This document shows positions 32,494 to 39,653 of a DNA stretch of 45,015 nucleotides, one piece after another. The stretch lies in contig CAZMOL010000003.1 in assembly GCA_964568045.1 (NCBI GenBank), forward strand, positions 1-45,015, written 5' to 3'. Every line of letters begins with the position of its first letter. Positions within the stretch are counted from its first letter, which is position 1. Source of the DNA: CAZDDA01 sp964568045 (GTDB lineage: Bacteria > Bipolaricaulota > Bipolaricaulia > UBA7950 > UBA9294). The notes below the pieces were generated by a model, which was not told where the DNA came from, made no database searches, and saw only the letters and a list, made by a program, of their open reading frames with translations. The position numbers and the translations under genes were made by a program.

Positions 32494-32846
32494 TGAGGCG
32501 GGGCCTCCTCCCGTTCTAGTCAATGTATCCCAGGGCGCGCAGGAGTCTCATTGCCTCTGGGGTAACCCCAGTATATTGAGCTCTATCATGCCGGAGGGGG
32601 CCTGTTGCGTCAACTTGGGCATCTAGTCTTTGCTGCAGGCTCGCCCAAATCCTGGGTTGGCGTCGGCTCTATTGTGGATTTCAGCAGGATCAGCAGGACA
32701 CAACCAACCGCATTGCCCCAGAGAACAACGTTACAGCATACCTTCCTCACCAATAGGCAGCAACAGGGTACTCGCTATCGCCAAAACGCTGTTGGACAAA
32801 CAATGAGGCCGAGCGACGGATTGTCTACGGGGCGGCCAAGCGCAAT
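32494..32846. other. Intergenic region, no convincing gene
   Basis: About 350 bases. A short GC palindrome CTGGGG-TAA-CCCCAG lies at 32557-32571. A 93-codon frame on the plus strand has no binding site or recognisable motif, and a short segment near 32803-32850 reads like the end of a decayed gene but is too short to name. I see no clear promoter. Confidence 0.5.
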
Positions 32847-33608
32847 TCAGGGTCGGTTTGTCCGGAGCTGGCCAATCAGCCCATAGACCTGCTTGCAGTA
32901 CTGAGGAAACAGCAGCAGGTTGGCGTGCGCAGTACCTCGATCGACGGCCCGCACCACAGGATGTCCTGCATCATCACGGGTGTAGCGCACGAGGCCGGAC
33001 AGTCCAGACCACAGAGGCTCAAGAGCGTCTCTTAGCTCCTTGGGAAGAGAGAGTGCCACAAGTTCCTTTCTAACGATGTCAAAACGGTCCTTGACGCTTC
33101 CGGCCGCATCTTTGAGCGCTGCTTCGAATGCCTGTTTGCGAGACGGGTCGGCAACTGCCTCCAAGTAGGCGACGATCACCAGATCGAGGCATCGTTCGGC
33201 CGCCATCCCCAACATCCCCGCAGCCGCGATAAAGCGCCCCGCAAGGAACGAAAGCAGGCTCTCCCTCACGCTCTCCCGTACCACCTCATCCAGCGGATCG
33301 CTCACGTGCCGCTCCAGCCGCTCCAAGTACCCGTCGGGATCGTGGAGAACGAGCGCGTCCTCCTCAAGGCAGCGGGCTCCGTACTCCGTCACGTGTACAA
33401 ACGGCAGGTTGAGATTCAGTGAGTTCTTGCCGGGCGACAACACCCCTTGCAGGAGCAACTCCCAAAGGATCTCCTGCAGCATCAAGATGTCGTGCCGTTC
33501 GTATTCCGGGGCCAGACGCCTGATCTCGTGATCAATGGCGTGAAGATGCGTCTGTCCTTCGCGGCGCAGCACCTCGAGGACCAGAGGTCGTAGTTCCGCT
33601 TTGTCCAT
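32847..33608 (-). CDS. Winged-helix plus HEPN-like protein of unknown function
   Basis: This 253-residue protein starts at ATG 33608 after GGAGG. Residues of about 1-85 look like a winged-helix or similar DNA-binding fold (short helices, ILMLQEILWELLLQGVL, then a beta-rich segment VHVTEYGARCLEE). Residues of about 110-250 are all helical with AGRFIAAAGMLGMAAERCLDLVI and then LVRYTRDDAGHPV. The RDDAGH matches the R-x4-6-H signature of HEPN ribonuclease or RNA-binding domains, and the overall look recalls DUF4145-type proteins. I recognise no exact family. It could be a defence or stress-related factor, but no partner gene is adjacent. Confidence 0.6.
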   Translation of the reverse strand: MDKAELRPLVLEVLRREGQTHLHAIDHEIRRLAPEYERHDILMLQEILWELLLQGVLSPGKNSLNLNLPFVHVTEYGARCLEEDALVLHDPDGYLERLERHVSDPLDEVVRESVRESLLSFLAGRFIAAAGMLGMAAERCLDLVIVAYLEAVADPSRKQAFEAALKDAAGSVKDRFDIVRKELVALSLPKELRDALEPLWSGLSGLVRYTRDDAGHPVVRAVDRGTAHANLLLFPQYCKQVYGLIGQLRTNRP

Positions 33609-33648
33609 TATCCAGCCCTCCTTGCCCACACCGACAACTCAAACACAT

Positions 33649-33678
33649 AGCATACCGATGCTGGCGCGCGTTTCACAA
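33649..33678 (-). promoter_or_regulatory. Candidate promoter for the winged-helix/HEPN-like gene
   Basis: On the minus strand, TTGTGA (33678-33673), 18 bases and TATGCT (33654-33649), both 4/6 matches, end about 40 bases upstream of the ATG. Confidence 0.4.
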
Positions 33679-33754
33679 GCAACCGACGCTTTAGGGACAC
33701 GTGTTTCGCGTTCGCCGCTGCCCGGAAATCTATTGGCAGCCAGCTGCCTACACG

Positions 33755-33783
33755 TTGACGATGAACAGGAACCGCGGTACAAA
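33755..33783 (+). promoter_or_regulatory. Promoter of the homoserine dehydrogenase gene
   Basis: TTGACG (33755-33760, 5/6), a 17-base spacer and TACAAA (33778-33783, 4/6) end 29 bases before the ATG. A perfect 14-base inverted repeat GGCAGC-CA-GCTGCC (33735-33748) sits just upstream of the -35 box and could be an operator for a regulator, which is inference. Confidence 0.65.
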
Positions 33784-33812
33784 CAAGCCCATCGACCATC
33801 GGGGAGGTTGAC

Positions 33813-34871
33813 ATGGACGTGCACACCGTAGACATCGTGCTGGTGGGGGTAGGCAATCTGGGCCGGCGATTCACCCGGCTTCTGGCGGACAAGGCAGTTC
33901 ACCTGAAGTCCCGTTACGGCCTTGAGTTTCGGCTGGTTGGGGCAGCGGACTCGCGCGGCGTGGCCAGCGATCCGTCGGGCCTGGATCCCGAGACCATCGT
34001 TCGCATCAAGACCGCGGGGAAATCGGTCGGCGACTATCCCCGTGTTGGGAAGTTGCAGACTACGGCTCTCGAACTGGTTCGTGAGGTCGAGGCAGACCTC
34101 CTCTGTGAAGCGTCACCGGTGAATCTTCAGGCGGGGGGAGAGCCGGGGCTGTCGTGTATTCGCACTGCTCTTTCCAGAGGTATGCACGTGGTCACCCCCA
34201 ACAAAGGACCGATCGTGCTCGCCTACCGAGAATTGGTCAACCTGGCCGCAGCACACGGCGCCGCTCTTCGATTCGACGGAACGGTGGCGGGAGGCCTGCC
34301 CGCTCTCTACCTCGGGATGCGCGATCTGCGCGGCGCACGGATCAGCAAGATCGAGGCCGTGCCAAACATGGTTACCGGCTACGTCCTCGATCTACTTGCC
34401 GAGGGTATAAGCTGGGAGGACGCTCTCGCGCGTGCACGGGAAAGCGGACACCTCGAAGCCGATCCGAGCTGGGACGTTGACGGCTGGGACGCCACCGCCA
34501 AGCTGGTGATCCTCGCCAATGCCGTGCTCGACTATCCTGCACGGCTGGAGGACGTCCCCAGGGAGGGCATCACCGCGATCTCTGCGGAGAGCATTCGCGC
34601 AGAGGCCGAGCAGGGGAAGATCATTCGACTTCTCGCCGTCGCCGAGCAGACCGAGGATGGTGGCTATGCCCTGCGTGTGCGGCCGGAGGCCCTCCCAAAG
34701 ACGCATCCGCTGGGCCAACTCGGCCCGCACGAGCTGGGAGTGGTCTATCACACCGACATCTACGGAACGATCACCGCGATCATCGACGAGCCGACACCGC
34801 TTCCGTCGGCGGCAACAATGCTGCGCGACATCCTCGACATCTACGGTTCCCGAAGCGAATCGATGCGTTAG
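33813..34871 (+). CDS. hom: Homoserine dehydrogenase
   Basis: NAD(P)-dependent reduction of aspartate semialdehyde to homoserine for Thr and Met. It has 352 residues, ATG 33813 after GGGGAGGT. The Rossmann motif GVGNLGRR is at 12-19; NKGP (125-128), GTVAGGLP (151-158) and GHLEADPSWDVDGWDATAK (207-225) carry the conserved substrate and catalytic residues. No C-terminal ACT domain is present, so Thr feedback is not evident from the sequence. It stands alone with its own promoter, and its stop overlaps the convergent hydrolase by 4 bases. Confidence 0.9.
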   Translation: MDVHTVDIVLVGVGNLGRRFTRLLADKAVHLKSRYGLEFRLVGAADSRGVASDPSGLDPETIVRIKTAGKSVGDYPRVGKLQTTALELVREVEADLLCEASPVNLQAGGEPGLSCIRTALSRGMHVVTPNKGPIVLAYRELVNLAAAHGAALRFDGTVAGGLPALYLGMRDLRGARISKIEAVPNMVTGYVLDLLAEGISWEDALARARESGHLEADPSWDVDGWDATAKLVILANAVLDYPARLEDVPREGITAISAESIRAEAEQGKIIRLLAVAEQTEDGGYALRVRPEALPKTHPLGQLGPHELGVVYHTDIYGTITAIIDEPTPLPSAATMLRDILDIYGSRSESMR

Positions 34872-36160
34872 GCCTCACCGTGCAGCATGTCCAACAGCCG
34901 CCCGAGGACGGCTTCGCCGTCTGAGCGCAGGCCGTTGTGCTCGTACTGGCTGGTCACCCACAGTTTGATCCCTCTTATGTTCTGTGCGGTCTCCTCGGAC
35001 TGGACGCGGTCGACGTACATGTCGTTGTAGTAGACCGCCGCTGCGCAGGGCACGGGGTTCTTCTGCAATGTGGACACGTCGTACAGCCGCGGCCAACCGG
35101 CGTAGGCAGCCAGGATCTCCGCGGCCTGCTTCAGTGGCTTCAGCGGTTCGTACTCGTCGAACATCCACGGATAGATCATCTCGCCGGTGAAGAGGACCGG
35201 CTTGCCCGGCGCAAGGTCGAACTCCGGGAACTCGGCCCGCACGCGCTGCGCCGACCAGTTGGACGCGTCCTGTTGACAGTAGATCGACTCATGGAGGATG
35301 GCGTAGATCGGGTTGGTGTCAAAGGATTGCGCCTTTTCAAAGCCGCGCAGGAAACCGTAGCTCAATTCACGGCCGGACGGGCCCTGCACGAACGCATCCT
35401 CGAGCAGGTAGTGTACCGGCTCAAACCCGTCACTGAAGCCAAACGAGAACCCCAACTGTTGAAATCGGCGTGAGGATAGACGCTCGCCATTGGGTAGGTG
35501 GACCTCGCGGCCGTCCAGATAGTCGACGATCTCGCGGGCGCGCTTCGCGTCTTCGGGATAGCGCTCGAAGTAGCGCCTGTTCTTCTCGAGCACGCGCGGG
35601 TAGGCCGCGCGATAGACATCGTCTGCCGGTCGCTCGATCGACGGCAATCCACCGGTGAACATCGCTTCTTTCAACCCCTCGGGGGCAAGTGACAAGTACG
35701 CCGTAAGGCAGAAGCCGCCGTAGCTCTGTCCCAGGCCGCTCCACGGCACATCCTTTCCCACCAGCTCTTTGCGGATCCACTCCGCATCCTGCACGATGGC
35801 ATCGGCGCGGAAGTGCTTGAGGTAATCGGCCTGGGCTTGTGGGTTTGGAAAACGGGCGAGCGTCTGGTGGGTCACTGGGGTGCTGCGCCCGGTGCCACGT
35901 TGATCGAGAAGCAGTACTCGGTACTCCTTCAGGGCGCGTTTCAGCCAGCCGCTTCTGGTGCCGGGGCGTGGCGATCCGAATCCTGGGCCGCCCTGAAAGA
36001 AGACGAGCCACGGCAGCTCATCTTTTTCCTTTTCAGGAACCACCACCTCGCGGGCAAAGACGCTGATCTTCTCGCCGTCTGGCTTGGCGTGGTCAAGCTG
36101 CACGGCAAATTCGTGGTCGGTCAGGACAAGGCCTGGCAGACGATGGGTGGTGATGCGCAT
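34868..36160 (-). CDS. Alpha/beta hydrolase, S33 proline iminopeptidase type
   Basis: This 430-residue protein starts at ATG 36160 after AAGGAGG. It has the S33 features: oxyanion motif QGGPG (56-60; HGGPG in most members), DQRGTGRST (86-94), nucleophile Ser146 in GQSYGG, a helical cap region (about 180-330), an Asp in YNDMYVDR and the His in YEHNGLR. The length and C-terminal features fit the long bacterial prolyl aminopeptidases. No signal peptide is seen, so it is cytoplasmic. It is monocistronic, with a promoter just upstream. Confidence 0.88.
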   Translation of the reverse strand: MRITTHRLPGLVLTDHEFAVQLDHAKPDGEKISVFAREVVVPEKEKDELPWLVFFQGGPGFGSPRPGTRSGWLKRALKEYRVLLLDQRGTGRSTPVTHQTLARFPNPQAQADYLKHFRADAIVQDAEWIRKELVGKDVPWSGLGQSYGGFCLTAYLSLAPEGLKEAMFTGGLPSIERPADDVYRAAYPRVLEKNRRYFERYPEDAKRAREIVDYLDGREVHLPNGERLSSRRFQQLGFSFGFSDGFEPVHYLLEDAFVQGPSGRELSYGFLRGFEKAQSFDTNPIYAILHESIYCQQDASNWSAQRVRAEFPEFDLAPGKPVLFTGEMIYPWMFDEYEPLKPLKQAAEILAAYAGWPRLYDVSTLQKNPVPCAAAVYYNDMYVDRVQSEETAQNIRGIKLWVTSQYEHNGLRSDGEAVLGRLLDMLHGEA

Positions 36161-36223
36161 GGTGTTTCCTCCTTGACTTGTGTGTTCGATTCAAAGGCTG
36201 TTGCCATGACAGCCACACGACCT

Positions 36224-36252
36224 AGCATACCCACGAGCTGGAAGCTTAACAA
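36224..36252 (-). promoter_or_regulatory. Candidate promoter for the S33 hydrolase
   Basis: On the minus strand, TTGTTA (36252-36247), 17 bases and TATGCT (36229-36224), both 4/6 matches, give a 5' UTR of about 55 bases. Confidence 0.45.
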
Positions 36253-36276
36253 ACTCCTCGTCCTCAGTTGTCTAAA

Positions 36277-36435
36277 TCAATCTGCATCCAATTCGCCGTG
36301 CGCTTCTTCCGCTGGGAATAGGGCATCTATAGCTGCAGAACTGAACCTCGTCGTCAACCTGCTGTAACCTATGGTGACAACAACGCCGAGAGTCTGTCCA
36401 ATGAGAGGGAATTCGTTGAGGCGATTCAGTATCAT
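36277..36435 (-). CDS. Possible small protein or gene fragment, 52 residues
   Basis: From ATG 36435 (the frame stays open back to 36489) a 52-residue sequence reads like real protein: a hydrophobic stretch LIGQTLGVVVTIGY, then RFSSAAIDALFPAEEA and an acidic tail ELDAD. No binding site precedes it. It may be a membrane micropeptide or the C-terminal fragment of a lost gene next to the TIR remnant. No family is recognised. Confidence 0.3.
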   Translation of the reverse strand: MILNRLNEFPLIGQTLGVVVTIGYSRLTTRFSSAAIDALFPAEEAHGELDAD

Positions 36436-36439
36436 GTAG

Positions 36440-36538
36440 AAGAGAAAGGACGTTGGAGAACTTATTACAGAAACATCTACTGTCTTCATCAGCTACAGCC
36501 ACAGGGACGAAGAGTGGAAGGACCGTCTGCGGCCGTAG
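36440..36538 (+). pseudogene. Remnant of a TIR-domain gene
   Basis: In one plus-strand frame, bases 36479-36535 encode STVFISYSHRDEEWKDRL followed by a stop at 36536-36538. FISYSHRDEEW is the strand A/helix A start of bacterial TIR domains. There is no start codon (a TAG closes the frame at 36437-36439) and nothing of the rest of the TIR fold follows in any frame. It is therefore a truncated relic of a TIR protein, a family common in anti-phage systems such as Thoeris. It stands 220 bases upstream of the CRISPR-Cas operon. Confidence 0.6.
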
Positions 36539-36707
36539 CACGACATGCGATCACCGAGGCTAAACGAAGCAAGTGGGTTGCAGAAGCAGACGTCGAGTTC
36601 CAGAGCCAAGCGATTCAACTGACTTTGAGAACATCACCAACCAAAGCTGCAGAACACCTGAGCGTTAAGTGGAAAAACTCATATACAACCGGTGATAATT
36701 CTGTGAT
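36539..36707. other. Low-GC spacer before the cas operon
   Basis: No convincing gene. An 89-codon plus-strand frame (36514-36783) crosses the cas promoter and the cas3 start and has no binding site; it is probably chance. The stretch is visibly more AT-rich than the genes to its left, as expected at the edge of acquired DNA. Confidence 0.45.
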
Positions 36708-36737
36708 TTGCCTGATTAATGAATCGGATGTTATAGT
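36708..36737 (+). promoter_or_regulatory. Promoter of the cas operon
   Basis: TTGCCT (36708-36713, 4/6), an 18-base spacer and TATAGT (36732-36737, 5/6) lie 23 bases upstream of the cas3 start. It is the only good promoter found before the seven cas genes. Confidence 0.6.
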
Positions 36738-36760
36738 GATGCGCGTTTTCGAGGTTAGTG

Positions 36761-38932
36761 ATGTATGCGCATACACCAAATGATGATGGCGAATGGCACG
36801 ACCTCAAAGCACATCTTGAGGCTGTGGCCGAGCGGGCGAGGGAGTTCGCTGCTTCTTTCGGTGCGGGAGATGTAGCGTATCTTGCTGGTCTTCTTCATGA
36901 CGTTGGCAAGTTCAGTTCGACATTCCAGGCATATCTCCGCGCTTGTCATGAAGCAAAGATGCGCAATCTTCCGGGACCTCACCGTGGACCAGACCATTCC
37001 AGTGCGGGTTCAGTTGTTGCTCAGGTAGCATGGAAGAACGAGGACAATGAACTGTCTTTTGGTAACACAATCGCCTGGCCAATCGCCGCACACCACGCCG
37101 GGCTGTCTGATCTGGCGGCTCTTGAGGAGCGGCTTGTTCGTATGGCCAAAGACCCATTGGTTGCAGAAGCTGTGAAGACAGCCGCCAACAGCATGCCGGG
37201 ACTTCAAGCTCTTCGTCAAAGCAAGCCAGAACGTGCCAACCTATCTGGAGTGCTGGCGCAAGAATTCTTCGTCCGAATGCTCCTGAGCACGCTTGTGGAT
37301 GCAGATCGGCTTGACACAGAAGCTTGGCGCGAACCTCGAAAGGCTGAAAAACGCCTCAGAGAAGTACCATCGATGTCAGCGCTGCGCCATCTTGTCAATT
37401 CTAAACAGACGGAGTTGGTGGCGGAAGCGAAACCCACAGAGATAAACCAAGCTCGGCAGGAGATCTACCTCAATGTCCTGAGGCACACAACTGAGGAGCA
37501 AGGATTCTTCCGATTGAGCGTTCCTACAGGGGGAGGGAAGACGCGCACATCGCTGAGCTTTGCCGTACACCATGCTGAATTCCATGGGCTCAGGCGGATT
37601 GTGTTTGCCTTGCCGTACATGACCATCACGGAACAGGTGGCAAACGAACTGCGCGATGTTGTCGGATCGGACGTTGTTCTTGAACATCACTCGGGAATCG
37701 AAGTCGAAGAGGATGAGGATTGGCAGAGAAGTTGGGCGTACCTAGCTACCGAGAACTGGGACGCACCGATTATAGTCACAACAACCGTTCAGCTCTTCGA
37801 GAGCCTGTTCAGTAACAGGCCTGGTAAGCTTCGAAAGGTCCATCGCCTTGCCGAAGCTGTAATCGTTCTTGACGAGGCGCAAACCCTACCCATCCCATTG
37901 CTCGATCCCATTCTCGACGTCCTCAGTGAATTGGTGCAGCGGTACAACGTGAGCGTGGTGCTCTCGACGGCGACGCAGCCAGCACTGGATGAACAACTGG
38001 GTTTCCCAAGCTTGGCGAACATAAGAGAGCTTGTCCCAGAACCGGACCGTTACTTCCGCAGCCTTAAGCGCGTGCGCTATGAGAACACAACGGAGGTTGC
38101 GTGGAGTTGGGACCGCGTTGCTCAAGAGATGCGAAGGGCGGGTCAAGTTCTATGTGTCGTGAACACGAAAAACCACGCCCGCCAGCTGTTTCAGACCCTG
38201 GATGATGAGACTGCCGTGCATCTCTCCACGAACATGTGCCCTGCGCACCGCCGCGAAAGGTTTAATGACATTGGTAGACGTCTGAAAAATGGTATCCCGT
38301 GTCGAGTCGTCTCTACTCAACTCATAGAAGCTGGGGTTGATTTGAATTTTCCCGTTGTGATGCGGGCCTTGGGCCCTTTGGATTCAATTGTTCAGGCAGC
38401 AGGCCGATGCAACCGGGAAGGAACTCTACCTGAATTAGGAAGGGTCATAGTCTTCAAGCCAGAGGAGCACACGCTCCCCGAAGGGGTGTACAAAGTGGCC
38501 GCACAGCTCGGGGAGAGCCTTCTGCAGCAAGGGGTGGATTTGGATGAACCGGCTACATTTGGGAGGTACTTCGGAGAGCTGTACCGCACCCTGTTAGAGC
38601 GTGATGCCCACGGCATTCAAGCACTAAGAGAGCGCCTCAATTATCCGGCAGTAGCGGAGCAATTCCGGATGATCGCAGACAACACAGTGCCGGTGGTCAT
38701 TCGATCCTACATGTCTGAGAAAGCCAAGCAAGCCCTCAAAAGTGGGATCACTCGGGGGACCATGCGGGTCCTGCAACCCTCCCTTGTCACGATCTATGAA
38801 CGAAACATGGCGAGTTATGAGCAAGAAGGGCTGATTACTCCTATAGAGGACGGCCTTTGGGAATGGACAGGGATCTATGACCCCAACCTGGGGATTATCG
38901 CACAACGTAACGTAGAGCAGTACGTGACTTAG
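36761..38932 (+). CDS. cas3: CRISPR-associated nuclease/helicase Cas3
   Basis: Effector nuclease of type I interference: recruited by Cascade after target binding, it unwinds and degrades DNA. It has 723 residues; ATG 36761 has GAGG six bases upstream, and an in-frame GTG directly before it is less likely. The N-terminal HD nuclease domain (about 1-200) carries His46-Asp47 in GLLHDVGKFS and further His in PHRGPDHSSAG and AAHHAG. The SF2 helicase follows: Walker A PTGGGKT (about 252), DEAQ box VILDEAQ (about 370), and motif VI QAAGRCNREG (about 545). HD and helicase are fused in the usual order for subtype I-C. Confidence 0.95.
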   Translation: MYAHTPNDDGEWHDLKAHLEAVAERAREFAASFGAGDVAYLAGLLHDVGKFSSTFQAYLRACHEAKMRNLPGPHRGPDHSSAGSVVAQVAWKNEDNELSFGNTIAWPIAAHHAGLSDLAALEERLVRMAKDPLVAEAVKTAANSMPGLQALRQSKPERANLSGVLAQEFFVRMLLSTLVDADRLDTEAWREPRKAEKRLREVPSMSALRHLVNSKQTELVAEAKPTEINQARQEIYLNVLRHTTEEQGFFRLSVPTGGGKTRTSLSFAVHHAEFHGLRRIVFALPYMTITEQVANELRDVVGSDVVLEHHSGIEVEEDEDWQRSWAYLATENWDAPIIVTTTVQLFESLFSNRPGKLRKVHRLAEAVIVLDEAQTLPIPLLDPILDVLSELVQRYNVSVVLSTATQPALDEQLGFPSLANIRELVPEPDRYFRSLKRVRYENTTEVAWSWDRVAQEMRRAGQVLCVVNTKNHARQLFQTLDDETAVHLSTNMCPAHRRERFNDIGRRLKNGIPCRVVSTQLIEAGVDLNFPVVMRALGPLDSIVQAAGRCNREGTLPELGRVIVFKPEEHTLPEGVYKVAAQLGESLLQQGVDLDEPATFGRYFGELYRTLLERDAHGIQALRERLNYPAVAEQFRMIADNTVPVVIRSYMSEKAKQALKSGITRGTMRVLQPSLVTIYERNMASYEQEGLITPIEDGLWEWTGIYDPNLGIIAQRNVEQYVT

Positions 38933-38957
38933 CCCAACGCTTTAGAAGGAGGTGCTT

Positions 38958-39653
38958 ATGGTCGAAGTCAAAGTGTGGGGGGACTTTGCCTGTTTCACTC
39001 GTCCCGAAAACAAGGCCGAACGTGTCACCTACGACATCATGACGCCGTCGGCCGCACGAGGAGTCCTTGAGGCTATTTTCTGGAAACCGGAATTTCAGTG
39101 GCGCATCCGAGAGATCTGGGTATTGAAGCCAATTCAGCATCTCTCGATACTGCGTAATGAAGTTGGGAATGCCCAATCGATACAGTCAGCATACAATTGG
39201 CAGGAAAGCGACGGACACTATTATGCAGACAACGACCAAGCCCGTGTTCAACGCCATTCTCTCGTGCTGCGAGATGTGGCGTATCTTATCCGAGCCGAGA
39301 TGCAACTTAAGCCGCACGCCAGCGACCCCGTGTACAAGTACCAAGACCAATTTCGCCGTCGCATAAAACGTGGACAATGCCACCATACGCCTTATCTAGG
39401 TACCCGCGAGTTCAGCGCATATTTTGCCCCTCCGGACGGCTCTGAGAAACCGATCACGAGAAGTGACGATCTTGGACGCATCCTGTTCGACATCACGTAT
39501 GTTGCAGAAAAAGGTGGCCCCGTAATCTTTCGACAGCATGATGCCAATGGAGTCAGGTGGATAGAGGGGTGGGGACGTCCCATTTTTTCCCCTGCTCAGC
39601 TGGATCACGGTGTGCTGCATGTCCCGTTAGAACTCTATGAGGAGATGAACTGA
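38958..39653 (+). CDS. cas5c: Type I-C Cas5 (pre-crRNA processing)
   Basis: Cas5c (Cas5d) is the endoribonuclease that cuts I-C repeats, taking the place of Cas6, and then caps the crRNA 5' handle in Cascade. It has 231 residues, ATG 38958 after AGAAGGAGGTG. The N-terminal VKVWGDFACFTRPE is the typical RAMP start; MTPSAARGVLEAIFWKP and RRRIKRGQCHHTPYLGTREF are the family blocks, the last one carrying Lys/His residues where the catalytic site is expected. The absence of any cas6 in the locus fits. It overlaps cas8c by one base (TGATG). Confidence 0.94.
   Translation: MVEVKVWGDFACFTRPENKAERVTYDIMTPSAARGVLEAIFWKPEFQWRIREIWVLKPIQHLSILRNEVGNAQSIQSAYNWQESDGHYYADNDQARVQRHSLVLRDVAYLIRAEMQLKPHASDPVYKYQDQFRRRIKRGQCHHTPYLGTREFSAYFAPPDGSEKPITRSDDLGRILFDITYVAEKGGPVIFRQHDANGVRWIEGWGRPIFSPAQLDHGVLHVPLELYEEMN

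Noticed and set aside
36514..36783. An 89-codon frame upstream of cas3
   Set aside because: It has no ribosome binding site, starts inside the TIR remnant in a different frame, and crosses the cas promoter and cas3 start.
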